Made by a program: the position numbers and the translations under genes. DNA of 64,000 bases from DATIRA01 sp963766505 (GTDB taxonomy: Bacteria > Pseudomonadota > Gammaproteobacteria > Steroidobacterales > Steroidobacteraceae). Every line of letters begins with the position of its first letter. Positions within the stretch are counted from its first letter, which is position 1. The notes beneath the pieces were generated by a model that saw nothing but the letters and a program-made list of their open reading frames with translations, was not told the origin of the DNA and ran no database searches. The stretch is taken from positions 310,001 through 374,000 of the forward strand of contig CAVYAL010000010.1 in assembly GCA_963766505.1 (NCBI GenBank), read 5' to 3'. Shown in pieces: positions 27,089-35,830 of this stretch.

Positions 27089-27745
27089 ATGAGACTCGTA
27101 CTGCTAGGTGCGCCCGGTTCAGGCAAGGGAACGCAGGCCCAGAGGCTGCGCGACGAGAAAGGCATCCCGCAGATCTCCTCGGGAGACCTGCTGCGCGATG
27201 CGGTGGCCCGGGGAACCGATCTCGGCAAGCGCGCCAAGGCGGCGATGGATGCCGGCGAGCTCGTTTCCGACGAGATCGTGCTGGGCCTGATCCGCGAGCG
27301 TCTCGGGCGGGCGGATACGGCCGGTGGCTTCATCCTCGACGGCTATCCCAGGAACGTCGCACAGGCGGGTGCGCTGGACGTCGTGCTCCGGGAACTCGGC
27401 AAGCCGATCGACGCGGTCGTGCTGATGGACGTCGATGCGAAGGTGCTGATGAAGCGCCTGACGGGCCGGCGGACCTGTCCGAACTGCGGCAAGGTCTTCA
27501 ACGTCTATTCCTCGCCCTCGGCGAAGGGCGATCGCTGCGACGCCTGCCCGGATGCACCGGAACTCGTGCAGCGGGCCGACGACCGCGAGGAGGTGATCGA
27601 GAACCGCCTCAAGGTCTACGACAGCCAGACGGCCCCGCTGATCGCGCACTATCGCAACCTCGGCCTGCTCAAGGTCGTGAACGCGGACGCGCCGGTCGCG
27701 CAGGTCTACGAGGATTTCCTGGAGGCGGCCGGCGGAGCCCCTTGA
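27089..27745 (+). CDS. adk: Adenylate kinase, zinc-LID type
   Basis: 218-residue adenylate kinase, converting ATP and AMP to two ADP in the cytoplasm. GAPGSGKGTQA is the P-loop; ISSGDLLRDA and DGYPRN are the AMP-binding site. The LID has two CxxC pairs (TCPNCGK and DRCDACPD) that should bind a structural zinc, a feature of many Gram-positive but fewer gammaproteobacterial enzymes. Start ATG 27089 follows CGGAAGAA. The last 40 bases overlap the 3' end of rnd on the opposite strand. The preceding 172-base gap is the divergent regulatory region with pfp. Confidence 0.97.
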   Translation: MRLVLLGAPGSGKGTQAQRLRDEKGIPQISSGDLLRDAVARGTDLGKRAKAAMDAGELVSDEIVLGLIRERLGRADTAGGFILDGYPRNVAQAGALDVVLRELGKPIDAVVLMDVDAKVLMKRLTGRRTCPNCGKVFNVYSSPSAKGDRCDACPDAPELVQRADDREEVIENRLKVYDSQTAPLIAHYRNLGLLKVVNADAPVAQVYEDFLEAAGGAP

Positions 27746-28845
27746 GGGCCGAGCATTGCCACCAGCGTCCTGCCGATAACGCCTTCCCGCCATCCACGCA
27801 ACAGCGGATTGCCCTCGCGTGAGCCGCGCGCAAGCGCCTCGACGTCACGACGCGTGGCGAGCACCTCGGGGCTGATGCCGAGGCGCCCGGCTTCCTCTCG
27901 GATCGCATCCATCAATCGCCCGATCAACCGGGTTTCCTCGGGCGTGGGCTTCCCGGGCGGCGGCTCGAGCGCACGACCGGCGGGCTCGCTGCCGGCGCGC
28001 TCGAGCAGCGTGAGCAATTCCTCGCCACGCTTGCGGACCACCGACGGCGGCAGGTCCGGCACCTCGGCGAGCTGTTCCTCGGTCCGGGGCGCCCGGGTCG
28101 CGATCGCATACAGCGCCGGATCCGACAGGATCCAGCCACGCGGCTTGTCGGAGGCGATGGCCCGTTCCTCCCGCCAGCAGGCGAGGGCCCGCGCGGCTGT
28201 CTGCTGCTCCGGAGCGAGCCGCCGCAGTCCCTTCAGTCGGCGCCAGGCCTCTGCGGGCTCTGTCCGGTAGAGTGCGGGATCGTCGAACGCGGCGGTTTCC
28301 TCGGGCACCCAGTCGGCCCGGTCCTTCTGCTTGAGGGCTACCGACAGCTCGTCATGCAGCTCGAGCAGGTGATGAACGTCGTCGGCCGCGTAGGCCAGCT
28401 GCTCCGGCGTCAGCGGGCGCCGCGACCAGTCCGTCCGGGTCTGCCCCTTGTCGATCGAATGCCCGAGCTGCCTCGCCACGAGTTCGGCATAGCCGACCTG
28501 CGGCGGGTATCCGAGGAACGCGGCCGCGACCTGGGTGTCGAAGATCGGCCCGGTCAGCCGTCCTCCGGCCTGGTTTAGGATCTCCAGGTCCTGGCGGGCG
28601 GCGTGCAGGATCTTGAGCTTGCCGCGGTCGGCGAGCAGCTCGTACAGCGCGCCGAGCTCGAGGCCCGCGAGTGGATCCACCAGGTAGCTGTCCGTATCGC
28701 TGGCGAGCTGCACCAGGCACAGCTGCGCGTAATAGGTGCGCTCCCGCATGAACTCGGTGTCGAGCGCGAGGCGGGAGGCGCCCTGCATCCGGAACACGGC
28801 TGCCTCGAGTTCCGCTTGTGTCGTGACGAGTCTCGCTTCCCGCAT
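27706..28845 (-). CDS. rnd: Ribonuclease D
   Basis: 379-residue 3'-5' exoribonuclease that trims tRNA and other small RNA ends. The DEDDy active site is visible: Asp and Glu in LALDTEFMRE, Asp in FDTQVAAAFLG, and the Tyr/Asp pair in QLAYAADDVHHLL. Two HRDC-like helical domains follow (ALACWREERAIASDKPRGWI around residue 220, and a second in the C-terminal third). ATG 28845 was chosen because residues upstream do not fit the family and would enter the divergent promoter region. The 3' end overlaps adk by 40 bases in a convergent arrangement. Confidence 0.93.
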   Translation of the reverse strand: MREARLVTTQAELEAAVFRMQGASRLALDTEFMRERTYYAQLCLVQLASDTDSYLVDPLAGLELGALYELLADRGKLKILHAARQDLEILNQAGGRLTGPIFDTQVAAAFLGYPPQVGYAELVARQLGHSIDKGQTRTDWSRRPLTPEQLAYAADDVHHLLELHDELSVALKQKDRADWVPEETAAFDDPALYRTEPAEAWRRLKGLRRLAPEQQTAARALACWREERAIASDKPRGWILSDPALYAIATRAPRTEEQLAEVPDLPPSVVRKRGEELLTLLERAGSEPAGRALEPPPGKPTPEETRLIGRLMDAIREEAGRLGISPEVLATRRDVEALARGSREGNPLLRGWREGVIGRTLVAMLGPQGAPPAASRKSS

Positions 28846-28891
28846 GATTTGCCTGCCTGCGTGTAGAATCCGCTGCTGCGCCGGCCCGGCC

Positions 28892-29419
28892 GTGAGCACA
28901 GTGCAGCAGTTCCTCAAGGTCTTCGTGGATATCGTACTCTGGCGCCAGGGCCCCCAGGACCTGCCGTCGTCGAACCTGCTCGTGCTGCTGACCCTCGCAG
29001 CCTACATGGCCGTGTCCACGTTGCAGCTCGCATTCCTCGATGAATCCGCAGTCACCTGGCTGTTCTTCGTGCTGGTCGATCCGCTGCTGCTCGCCGGCTG
29101 GGTCTGGTTCGTGCTGCGGGTCTTCGCTCACCCGGAGCGCTTCCAGCAGACCATCGCGGCCGTCTACGGCACCGGCGCGCTGCTCGGCCTCGCGGTGTAC
29201 CTGCCGGCCCAGCTGCTGGTCACCGGGACCGCCACGCAGCCCTCCTCGACCGCTGCGCAGCTGATCGCGCTCGCGATGGTGGTCATTTTCGCCGCGGTCA
29301 CCGGGCGCATCATCAAGCTCGCGACGGACACCAGCATGTTCACCGGCGTGGCGATCGCACTCACCTATTTCCTGGCCGTTGACGTGCTGATCAGCATGCT
29401 GCGCGGATCCGTGGGCTGA
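28892..29419 (+). CDS. Multi-pass membrane protein of unknown function
   Basis: 175-residue inner-membrane protein with four to five hydrophobic helices (NLLVLLTLAAYMAVSTLQLA, WLFFVLVDPLLLAGWVWFVL, TGALLGLAVYLPAQLLV, LIALAMVVIFAAVTG, and GVAIALTYFLAVDVLISML). The arrangement is reminiscent of Yip1-like proteins, but no diagnostic motif is present, so no function is given. GTG 28892 is taken as start, since nothing upstream resembles a membrane protein; GTG 28901 is an alternative. The stop lies two bases before the mpl start codon, so it should be co-transcribed with mpl. Confidence 0.72.
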   Translation: MSTVQQFLKVFVDIVLWRQGPQDLPSSNLLVLLTLAAYMAVSTLQLAFLDESAVTWLFFVLVDPLLLAGWVWFVLRVFAHPERFQQTIAAVYGTGALLGLAVYLPAQLLVTGTATQPSSTAAQLIALAMVVIFAAVTGRIIKLATDTSMFTGVAIALTYFLAVDVLISMLRGSVG

Positions 29420-29421
29420 GC

Positions 29422-30801
29422 ATGCACCTGCACATCATCGGCATCGCCGGGACGTTCATGGGCGGCATCGCCGCGCTGGCCCGCGCGGCCGGCCATCGCG
29501 TCACGGGCTCCGACCGGAACGTCTATCCGCCGATGAGCACGCAGCTCGAGGCGCTCGGAATCGAGCTGATCGAGGGCTATGAGCCGGACCAGCTGAAGCT
29601 CGAGCCGGACGTTTTCGTCGTCGGCAACGTGATGAGCCGCGGCAATGCGCTGGTCGAAGCGCTGCTCGACAGCGGGCGCCGCTATGTTTCCGGCCCGGAA
29701 TGGCTGGCGCAGAACGTGCTGCAGGGGCGCTGGGTGCTCGGTGTCGCGGGCACGCACGGCAAGACGACCACCTCGAGCATGCTGGCGTGGATCCTCGAGC
29801 ACGCGGGATTCTCGCCCGGGTTCCTGGTCGGCGGCGTGGCGCAGGACTTCGACACCAGCGCCCGGCTCGGTGAGGGCAGTCATTTCGTCGTCGAGGCGGA
29901 CGAGTACGACACGGCCTTCTTCGACAAGCGGGCGAAGTTCGTCCATTACCGGCCGCGTACGGCAATCCTGAACAACCTCGAGCACGATCACGCGGACATC
30001 TATCCCGACGTGGCCTCGATACAGAAGCAGTTCCATTTCCTGCTGCGCACGGTGCCGGGCAACGGCCGGCTGGTCGTCAACGCTGCGGACCGCAACCTCG
30101 ACCAGGTGCTGGAAATGGGCTGCTGGACCCCGGTCGAGCGCTTCACGGCGCGGGACGGCGTGAGCTGCGACTGGCGCGTCGTGGCGGATCCGGCGAGCGG
30201 CTACTCCGAGTTCGAGCTGTTCGACCGCGAGCGGCGGGTGGGCTCGGTCTGCTGGAGCATGTTCGGACGGCACAATGCGGAGAACGCGCTCGCGGCCTTC
30301 GTTGCGGCACGCCATGCCGGCGTCGAGGAAGCGGCCGCGCTCGAAGCGTTGCGGAGATTCGGCGGCGTACGGCGACGGCTCGAGCTGCGGGGGACGGTTG
30401 CCGGCATCGCGGTCTTCGATGATTTCGCGCACCATCCGACCGCGATCCTGAGCACGCTGGAGGCCGCGCGCCGCAAGGCCCATGGCGGGCGCGTCGTGGC
30501 CGTGCTCGAGCCGCGCTCGAACACGATGAAGCTCGGCACGCACACGGCGGCGCTGGTCGATGCGCTCGGCGCGGCGGATTCCGTATTCCTGTACCAGTCG
30601 CCGGACGTGAAGTGGGACGTGGCCGAGGCGATGCGTCCGCTGGGCGCGAAGGCCCGCGTCGAGCGCGACATCGAGACGCTCGCTCAGCAGATCGCAGCGG
30701 TTGCCGAGTCCGGCGACCAGCTGGTGCTGATGAGCAACGGCTCTTTCGGCGGGCTGCACGAGCGGCTGCTCGAGGCGCTGCGCAGCCGCCACGGGCGCTG
30801 A
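29422..30801 (+). CDS. mpl: UDP-MurNAc:tripeptide ligase (murein recycling)
   Basis: 459-residue Mur ligase of the Mpl type. It reattaches recycled L-Ala-gamma-D-Glu-meso-DAP to UDP-MurNAc in the cytoplasm, saving peptidoglycan peptides. HIIGIAGTFMGGIAALA is the MurC/Mpl N-terminal Rossmann motif. AGTHGKTTTSSML is the ATP loop, VVEADEYDTAFFDKR holds the central-domain Glu, and NNLEHDHADIYPD is diagnostic for Mpl as opposed to MurC. DDFAHHPTAI and the C-terminal SNGSFGG complete the fold. It is part of a tight run with the preceding membrane protein and the following LON-domain gene (6-base gap). Confidence 0.95.
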   Translation: MHLHIIGIAGTFMGGIAALARAAGHRVTGSDRNVYPPMSTQLEALGIELIEGYEPDQLKLEPDVFVVGNVMSRGNALVEALLDSGRRYVSGPEWLAQNVLQGRWVLGVAGTHGKTTTSSMLAWILEHAGFSPGFLVGGVAQDFDTSARLGEGSHFVVEADEYDTAFFDKRAKFVHYRPRTAILNNLEHDHADIYPDVASIQKQFHFLLRTVPGNGRLVVNAADRNLDQVLEMGCWTPVERFTARDGVSCDWRVVADPASGYSEFELFDRERRVGSVCWSMFGRHNAENALAAFVAARHAGVEEAAALEALRRFGGVRRRLELRGTVAGIAVFDDFAHHPTAILSTLEAARRKAHGGRVVAVLEPRSNTMKLGTHTAALVDALGAADSVFLYQSPDVKWDVAEAMRPLGAKARVERDIETLAQQIAAVAESGDQLVLMSNGSFGGLHERLLEALRSRHGR

Positions 30802-30807
30802 GCAGGC

Positions 30808-31389
30808 ATGGACCGCGTCGAGATCCCGCTCTTTCCGCTGCAGGCGGTGCTGTTCCCCGGCGGGCCGCTGCCGCTGCGGATCTTCGAAACCCGCTATCTC
30901 GACCTGGTGCGTCGCTGCCTGCGGGAGGAGACGGGTTTCGGCGTGGTGCTTATCCGCGAGGGCGAGGAGGCCGGCGGTCCCGCGCTGACCTTCGACACCG
31001 GGACTTATGCCCGCATCGTGGACTTCTCGCAGCATCCCGACGGCCTGCTCGGAATCGAGGCGCTGGGCGAGCGTCGCTTTCGAATCCTCGAGCGGCGGCG
31101 GGAGCGGGACGGGCTCAACGTGGCCGAGGTGCAGTGGCTGCCTCCGGAGTCCGAGGCGCTGCTGCCACCGGAGTTCGCCGAGATCGGGCCGGCGCTCGCG
31201 CACGCGCTGGACCAGGCGGGCGAGCCGTTCGCGTCGCTCGGGCGGCGTCTCGACTCGGCAGCGTGGGTTTCCGCAAGGCTCGCGGAAGTGCTGCCGCTGC
31301 CGATGGTCCACAAGCAGCACTGCCTGGAGCTCGACGACCCCCTCGAGCGGCTGCGATACCTCAGGCCCTTGTTCGAGATCACGGGCTGA
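30808..31389 (+). CDS. LON substrate-binding-domain protein
   Basis: 193-residue protein consisting of a Lon N-terminal (substrate-binding) domain only, with no ATPase or protease part. The opening IPLFPLQAVLFPGGPLPLRIFE is the characteristic pair of strands, given here in pieces as IPLFPLQAVLFPGG and LPLRIFETRYLDLV. GFGVVLIREG and YARIVDFSQHPDGLLGI follow. Such stand-alone proteins are widespread next to mpl and hemL in gammaproteobacteria; their role is not settled, though adaptor or protein-binding functions are assumed. ATG 30808 is six bases after the mpl stop. Confidence 0.9.
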   Translation: MDRVEIPLFPLQAVLFPGGPLPLRIFETRYLDLVRRCLREETGFGVVLIREGEEAGGPALTFDTGTYARIVDFSQHPDGLLGIEALGERRFRILERRRERDGLNVAEVQWLPPESEALLPPEFAEIGPALAHALDQAGEPFASLGRRLDSAAWVSARLAEVLPLPMVHKQHCLELDDPLERLRYLRPLFEITG

Positions 31390-31416
31390 ACGCGCGATAG
31401 CGCCGGCAAGCCATCC

Positions 31417-33570
31417 ATGAACGGACCACGATTCCTGTTCCTGCCGGTCTCCGGCCCCGGAGGCGCAGGCGAGTTCTTCCGCTCGGTGGCCGTGGCGCAC
31501 GCGCTCGAGCGGCGCTGGCCGGGCTGCGAGATCAGCTTCGTCGTGAGCCGGGATGCTTCCTACGCGCAGAGCACGGCGTTCCGCAAGCTGCTGGTCGATC
31601 GCTCGCCCACTCACGAGTCTGACGCGGTGCTGGAGATTCTCCGGCAGGAGCGGCCCGACGTCGCAGTCTTCGACAGCTCGGGCCGCGTGGTCCAGTACCG
31701 GGAAGCGAAGCGGCAGGGCACGCGGGTCGTGTACGTGAGCTCACGCGCCTCGGCCCGGCGCCGGGGATTCCGGTTGCGGCGGATGCGATGGCTGGACCAG
31801 CACTGGATCGCGCAGCCGCGTTTTCTCGGCGGCGACCTGCGGCGCGCCGAGTCGGCGAAGGCGCGGCTGATGTCGAACACCGAGGTGCTGTTCCTGGAGG
31901 TGCTGCACGAGCCGCCTGACCTGGACGCTGCGGCACGGCGCCTCACCGCGCTCGGGCTCGGCCAGGGCCAGTTCGCGGTCTGCTGCCCGGGCGGCGGCGG
32001 GACGTTCGCCGACCGGCCCGACCCGGCGAGCCTGTATTTCGAAGCTGCATCCGAGTTCACGCGGCAGACCGGGATGCCGGTGCTCGCCGTGCTCGGCAGC
32101 CGCTACGAGCCGCCCGCGTCGGTGCCGGACGGCGTGCACCTGCTGCAGACGATCCCGAACGGCGAACTGATGGCGCTGCTCGGGCAGTGCCGGATGGCGA
32201 TGCTGAACGGCGGCAGCCTGCTGGTGCAGGCGATCGCGCAGCACACGCCATGCGTCGCGGCGCCGATCGCCGATGACCAGCCGGAGCGCATCGAGCGCTG
32301 TGCGGCATTGGGCCTCGTGCGTCCGGCGTTGCTCGAGCGCGCGGCGCTGACCGCAGAGGCCGTGCGGCTGTGCGGTGACGATGCGGGCCGGCAACAGTTG
32401 AGCGAACGCGCTGCCGCGCTGGACCTTCGGAACGGACTCGACGTGGCCGTCGATGCGGTGGCGGGACTGCTGCGGGAGCGGGACATCGCCGTCGGTTCGG
32501 CCGCTCCAGCCAGCCCGCCCAGCCCGGCCAGCCCTGAGGGCGGCGGGCGCCTGCGCATCATGCACGTGATCCTCTCGCGGGGTTTCGCCGGCTCCGAGCG
32601 GGCCGTCGCGGAATCCTGCAACGCGATGTGTTCCGCGCACGACGTGACGCTGGTGATCCGGCGCGACCACCGCCGCCCGAGCGGGGCGAGCATCCGCGAT
32701 CACATCGACCCTCGCGTCAGGGTCGTCGAACTGCCGGCCTACTGGTTCACGCGCCGTCGCCTGGGCGAGGCCATCCGCGCATCCCGCCCGGACGTGATCC
32801 ATACCCACCTGCGCCGCGGCACGCGCTACGTGGTGCAGCTCGCGACCGGTGTGCCGCATGTCTGCACGCTGCACGTCTCGCTGAACGGGCCGCACTACCT
32901 GCGGACCGACGGCTTGATCTGCATCTCCCGCTGGCAGCAGCAGACGCTGCCCGCCGAGCGGCCGCCACACGTCTTCCTGATACCGAATTCGCACGTTCCG
33001 CAGCCGCGCCTCGAGCCGGCGCGGCGCCAGGCGCTGCGGCGCGAACTCGGTGCCGGGGACGAGGATTTCCTGGTCGGCGGGGTCGGTCGTCTCAGCGCGA
33101 GCAAGGGTTTCGACGTGCTGCTCCGGGCATTCGCGAAGGCAGACCTGCCCGGCGCGCGGCTGGCGATCATCGGCGAGGGGCGCGAGCGTGCGCGGCTCGA
33201 GCGCCTCGCGGGCGAGCGCGTCAGGCTGGCGGGCTATCGGCACGACGCCAAGGACTGCTACCAGGCTTTCGACCTGTTCGTCAGCCCGTCGCGCTCGGAG
33301 CCGTTCGGTCGCGTGATCATCGAGGCGCTGGACGGCGGGGCGCCGGTCATTGCGACCGACGTGCTGGGGCCGCGCGACACCGCACGCGACTACCCGATCG
33401 AGCTCGTGCCGCCCGACGACGTCGATGCGCTCGCCAAGGCTCTCGAGCGGGCGTACGCGCGGCCCCGCGAGCGCCGATCACCCGACCTGTCGGATTTCCA
33501 CGTGGATGCGATCGCGGCCCGGATCCTCGAAGCCTATCGCCAGGTGATCTCGGCGCGGGTCAGATCCTAG
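31417..33570 (+). CDS. Double glycosyltransferase: GT-B (MurG/PseG-like) fused to GT4
   Basis: 717-residue protein with two glycosyltransferase units. Residues 1-350 form a GT-B fold: FLPVSGPGGAGEFFRSVAVA at the start, then a sugar-nucleotide site in NGELMALLGQCRMAMLNGG and PCVAAPIADDQPERI, similar to MurG or PseG. A Pro/Ser/Ala linker (ASPPSPASPEGGG) follows. Residues 378-717 form a complete GT4 domain: ILSRGFAGSERAVAES, then GVGRLSASKGFDVLLRAF and the E-x7-E motif in SPSRSEPFGRVIIEA. The two halves may add consecutive sugars to a surface glycan or lipid A core. No other glycan genes are nearby. The last 11 bases overlap hemL. Confidence 0.83.
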   Translation: MNGPRFLFLPVSGPGGAGEFFRSVAVAHALERRWPGCEISFVVSRDASYAQSTAFRKLLVDRSPTHESDAVLEILRQERPDVAVFDSSGRVVQYREAKRQGTRVVYVSSRASARRRGFRLRRMRWLDQHWIAQPRFLGGDLRRAESAKARLMSNTEVLFLEVLHEPPDLDAAARRLTALGLGQGQFAVCCPGGGGTFADRPDPASLYFEAASEFTRQTGMPVLAVLGSRYEPPASVPDGVHLLQTIPNGELMALLGQCRMAMLNGGSLLVQAIAQHTPCVAAPIADDQPERIERCAALGLVRPALLERAALTAEAVRLCGDDAGRQQLSERAAALDLRNGLDVAVDAVAGLLRERDIAVGSAAPASPPSPASPEGGGRLRIMHVILSRGFAGSERAVAESCNAMCSAHDVTLVIRRDHRRPSGASIRDHIDPRVRVVELPAYWFTRRRLGEAIRASRPDVIHTHLRRGTRYVVQLATGVPHVCTLHVSLNGPHYLRTDGLICISRWQQQTLPAERPPHVFLIPNSHVPQPRLEPARRQALRRELGAGDEDFLVGGVGRLSASKGFDVLLRAFAKADLPGARLAIIGEGRERARLERLAGERVRLAGYRHDAKDCYQAFDLFVSPSRSEPFGRVIIEALDGGAPVIATDVLGPRDTARDYPIELVPPDDVDALAKALERAYARPRERRSPDLSDFHVDAIAARILEAYRQVISARVRS

Positions 33571-34828
33571 CGAACACCCGGCCTGCAGCCTCGATCGTCG
33601 CCTCGATTTCCTTTGTGCCGTGCGCGCCGGAGACGAAGCCGGCCTCGAAGGCCGAGGGCGCAAGGTAGACGCCTTCGACGAGCATGCCGTGGAAGAAGCG
33701 CTTGAAGCGCTCGACGTCGCAGGCCGTGGCGCCGGAGTACGAGGTGACCGCCTCGGCGTCGGTGAAGAACAGGCCGAACATGCCGCAGACGTGGTTCGTG
33801 GCGAGCGGGATCCCCGAGCGCCCGGCGGCCGCTGCGATGCCCTCGACGAGGTGATCAGTGGCCGCGGCCAGCGACGCGTGGAAGCCCGCCGCCTCGATGC
33901 CCTCGAGCGTCGCGAGCCCGGCGGCCATCGCGACGGGGTTCCCGGACAGCGTGCCGGCCTGGTAGACGGGTCCGAGCGGCGCGAGCTGCTCCATGATGTC
34001 CCTGCGACCGCCGAAGGCGCCGACGGGCAGGCCACCGCCGACGATCTTGCCGAGCGTAGTGAGATCCGGGCGCACGCCGTAGAGCTCCTGCGCACCACCG
34101 CGGGCCACACGGAAGCCGGTCATGACTTCGTCGAAGATCAGCACGGCGCCGTGCCGCGTGCACTCCTCGCGGAGCGTCTCGAGGAAGCCGGCCACCGGCG
34201 GAATGCAGTTCATGTTGCCGGCGATCGGCTCCACGATCACGCAAGCGATCGCGGGGCCGAGCTCCGCGAACACTGTCCTGACCTGGTCGGGGTCGTTGTA
34301 GGTCAGCGTCAGCGTGTGGGCCGCGAGTTCGGGCGGCACGCCGGGCGAAGTCGGCACGCCGAGCGTGAGCGCGCCGGAGCCTGCCTTGACCAGCAGCGAG
34401 TCGGAATGGCCGTGGTAGCAGCCTTCGAACTTGACGATCTTGTCGCGCCGCGTGAAGCCTCTCGCGAGGCGGATTGCGCTCATCGTCGCCTCGGTCCCGG
34501 AGCTCACCATGCGGACGAGCTCGATCGAGGGCACGAGCTCGATCAGCTTGCGGGCCATCACCGTCTCGATCTCAGTCGGAGCGCCGAAGGACAGTCCATG
34601 CACGGCGGTTTCCTGCACCGCGCGGATCACCTGCGGGTGCGCGTGGCCGAGGATCATCGGGCCCCAGGAACCGACGTAGTCGATGAACCTGCGGCCGTCC
34701 GCAGCCGTCACGTAAGGCCCGTCCGCACTCGCGAAGAACACCGGTTCGCCGCCGACGCCGCGGAATGCGCGAACCGGCGAATTGACGCCGCCAGGAATGT
34801 ACTTGCAGGCTTCGGTGTACAGGCTCAC
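33560..34828 (-). CDS. hemL: Glutamate-1-semialdehyde 2,1-aminomutase
   Basis: 422-residue PLP enzyme of the C5 pathway. It moves the amino group of glutamate 1-semialdehyde to make 5-aminolevulinate, the first haem precursor. PGGVNSPVRAFRGVGGEP at the start is highly characteristic. SSGTEATMSAIRLARG binds the cofactor phosphate, IFDEVMTGFR carries the Asp that contacts the ring, and TTLGKIVGGGLPVGAFGG holds the Schiff-base lysine. Length is typical. It is transcribed toward the glycosyltransferase gene (11-base convergent overlap) and divergently from the rubredoxin gene. Confidence 0.97.
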   Translation of the reverse strand: MSLYTEACKYIPGGVNSPVRAFRGVGGEPVFFASADGPYVTAADGRRFIDYVGSWGPMILGHAHPQVIRAVQETAVHGLSFGAPTEIETVMARKLIELVPSIELVRMVSSGTEATMSAIRLARGFTRRDKIVKFEGCYHGHSDSLLVKAGSGALTLGVPTSPGVPPELAAHTLTLTYNDPDQVRTVFAELGPAIACVIVEPIAGNMNCIPPVAGFLETLREECTRHGAVLIFDEVMTGFRVARGGAQELYGVRPDLTTLGKIVGGGLPVGAFGGRRDIMEQLAPLGPVYQAGTLSGNPVAMAAGLATLEGIEAAGFHASLAAATDHLVEGIAAAAGRSGIPLATNHVCGMFGLFFTDAEAVTSYSGATACDVERFKRFFHGMLVEGVYLAPSAFEAGFVSGAHGTKEIEATIEAAGRVFARI

Positions 34829-34923
34829 GAGGGATCTCCAGCGCTCGCGCGGGGCCCGCTAGTCTAGCAGCCGGGGCGCCGCGGCCCGTACCATAAGGAC
34901 CCGGACTGCCTCGAGGTGTGGTC

Positions 34924-35088
34924 GTGAAGACCTGGATGTGCGTGAACTGCGGTTTCGTCTACGACGAGGCGAAGGGGCATCCTGAGTCGGGCATACCGCC
35001 GGGCACGAGATGGGCGGATGTGCCTGCGGACTGGGCCTGCCCGGACTGCGGTGCGGACAAGGACTCATTCGAGATGGTCGAGCTCTGA
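34924..35088 (+). CDS. Rubredoxin
   Basis: 54-residue iron protein, a small cytoplasmic electron carrier. Two CxxCG knuckles are complete: MCVNCGFVYDEAKGHPE near residue 6 and WACPDCGADKDSF near residue 39, with PPGTRWADVPADW between them, so all four iron-ligating cysteines are present. GTG 34924 gives the usual start KTWMC. It is followed by crcB after 8 bases, and a rubredoxin gene beside hemL and mpl is a common gammaproteobacterial arrangement. Its redox partner is not in the window. Confidence 0.95.
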   Translation: MKTWMCVNCGFVYDEAKGHPESGIPPGTRWADVPADWACPDCGADKDSFEMVEL

Positions 35089-35096
35089 GTGCGGTC

Positions 35097-35501
35097 GTGA
35101 GCGCCAGCACGACGGCGGCCACTTATCTGCTCGCGATGCTGGGCAGTGCGCTCGGCGGTGGCGCGCGCCTCTGGGTCTCGACTGTCGTTGCGCGCGGCCA
35201 CGGCACTCACTTCCCCTGGGGCACGCTCACGGCGAACCTCGCGGGCTGCCTGCTGGTCGGGCTGCTCGGCGCGCTGTTCGCGCCGCCGGGCCGGATGCAC
35301 GACGCGCAGCTCGTGCGCGTGTTCCTGGTCGTCGGCGTGCTCGGCGGCTTCACCACCTTCTCGGCCTTTTCGCTCGAGACGATCCTGCTCGTGCAGCGCG
35401 GGCAGTGGCCGGCGGCGGTCGGCTACGTGACGGCATCGGTCCTCGGCGGACTGGCGCTCGCCGCGGCGTCGTACGCGGCGCTGAGCGCTGCCTTGCGCTG
35501 A
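35097..35501 (+). CDS. crcB: Fluoride channel
   Basis: 134-residue CrcB/Fluc protein, a dual-topology dimeric channel that exports fluoride. Four hydrophobic helices are seen. GSALGGGARLWVS is helix 1, GTLTANLAGCLLVGLLGA has the conserved Asn of the pore (usually GT-x-x-VN), and GGFTTFSAFSLE is the signature break with the phenylalanine box and Thr/Ser pore lining. GTG 35097 is preferred since an upstream extension would lie inside rubredoxin. No fluoride riboswitch is seen, which would be upstream of the rubredoxin gene if present. Confidence 0.95.
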   Translation: MSASTTAATYLLAMLGSALGGGARLWVSTVVARGHGTHFPWGTLTANLAGCLLVGLLGALFAPPGRMHDAQLVRVFLVVGVLGGFTTFSAFSLETILLVQRGQWPAAVGYVTASVLGGLALAAASYAALSAALR

Positions 35502-35530
35502 CTGCTGCCCGTTGCGTCCGGAGCGCAGGC

Positions 35531-35663
35531 GGCGCCGTCTGCCCTGCGAATTCCCGCAATCCCGCGCGGGACGCCACGAGCACGTCCCTGTGGGCTCCGC
35601 GCGCGCCGTCCATGGCGCGCGACGGCCCGCTCGGGATTCCGGCAACCCGCAGGGCACGGCGCC
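35531..35663. repeat. Palindromic element, copy A1 (variable stem, constant core)
   Basis: Long imperfect palindrome. Arms 35540-35570 and 35626-35656 pair over 31 bases with five mismatches, extended by a perfect 7-base pair GGCGCCG/CGGCGCC after a 2-base bulge. The 55-base core between them begins ACGCCACGAGCACGTCCC and contains an inner hairpin CGCGCGCC/GGCGCGCG. The first 35 core bases are identical to copy A2 at 50721, while the arms differ. It lies in the 329-base crcB-traB gap, which holds no gene. Confidence 0.8.
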
Positions 35664-35697
35664 TTCCGGGTTGCCGCGGCGTCGGCAGGGCGCACGA

Positions 35698-35801
35698 GGG
35701 CAAGTCGGGGCATTCGCACGGGCCGTGCGAGGCAGGGATGCCGAGCCCGGAGCCTCCAGGGAAGGATTCACGGCGTCCCGTGCGAATGCTCCGGCCTGCC
35801 C
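35698..35801. repeat. Palindromic element, copy B1 (inverted relative to A1)
   Basis: Arms 35698-35722 and 35777-35801 (25 bases each) pair with two wobbles and one mismatch, enclosing a core of exactly 54 bases. The first 31 core bases (starting CCGTGCGAGGCAGGGATG) are identical to copy B2 at 50936. Read in reverse complement, the core resembles that of A1, so A1 and B1 form an inverted pair. Confidence 0.8.
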
Positions 35802-35830
35802 GAAGTGGCGCCGTGCCACGGGGCTCGAAG

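Noticed and set aside
29365..31614. Long minus-strand frame opposite mpl and the LON-domain gene
   Set aside because: No recognisable domain, and the opposite strand has two clear genes.
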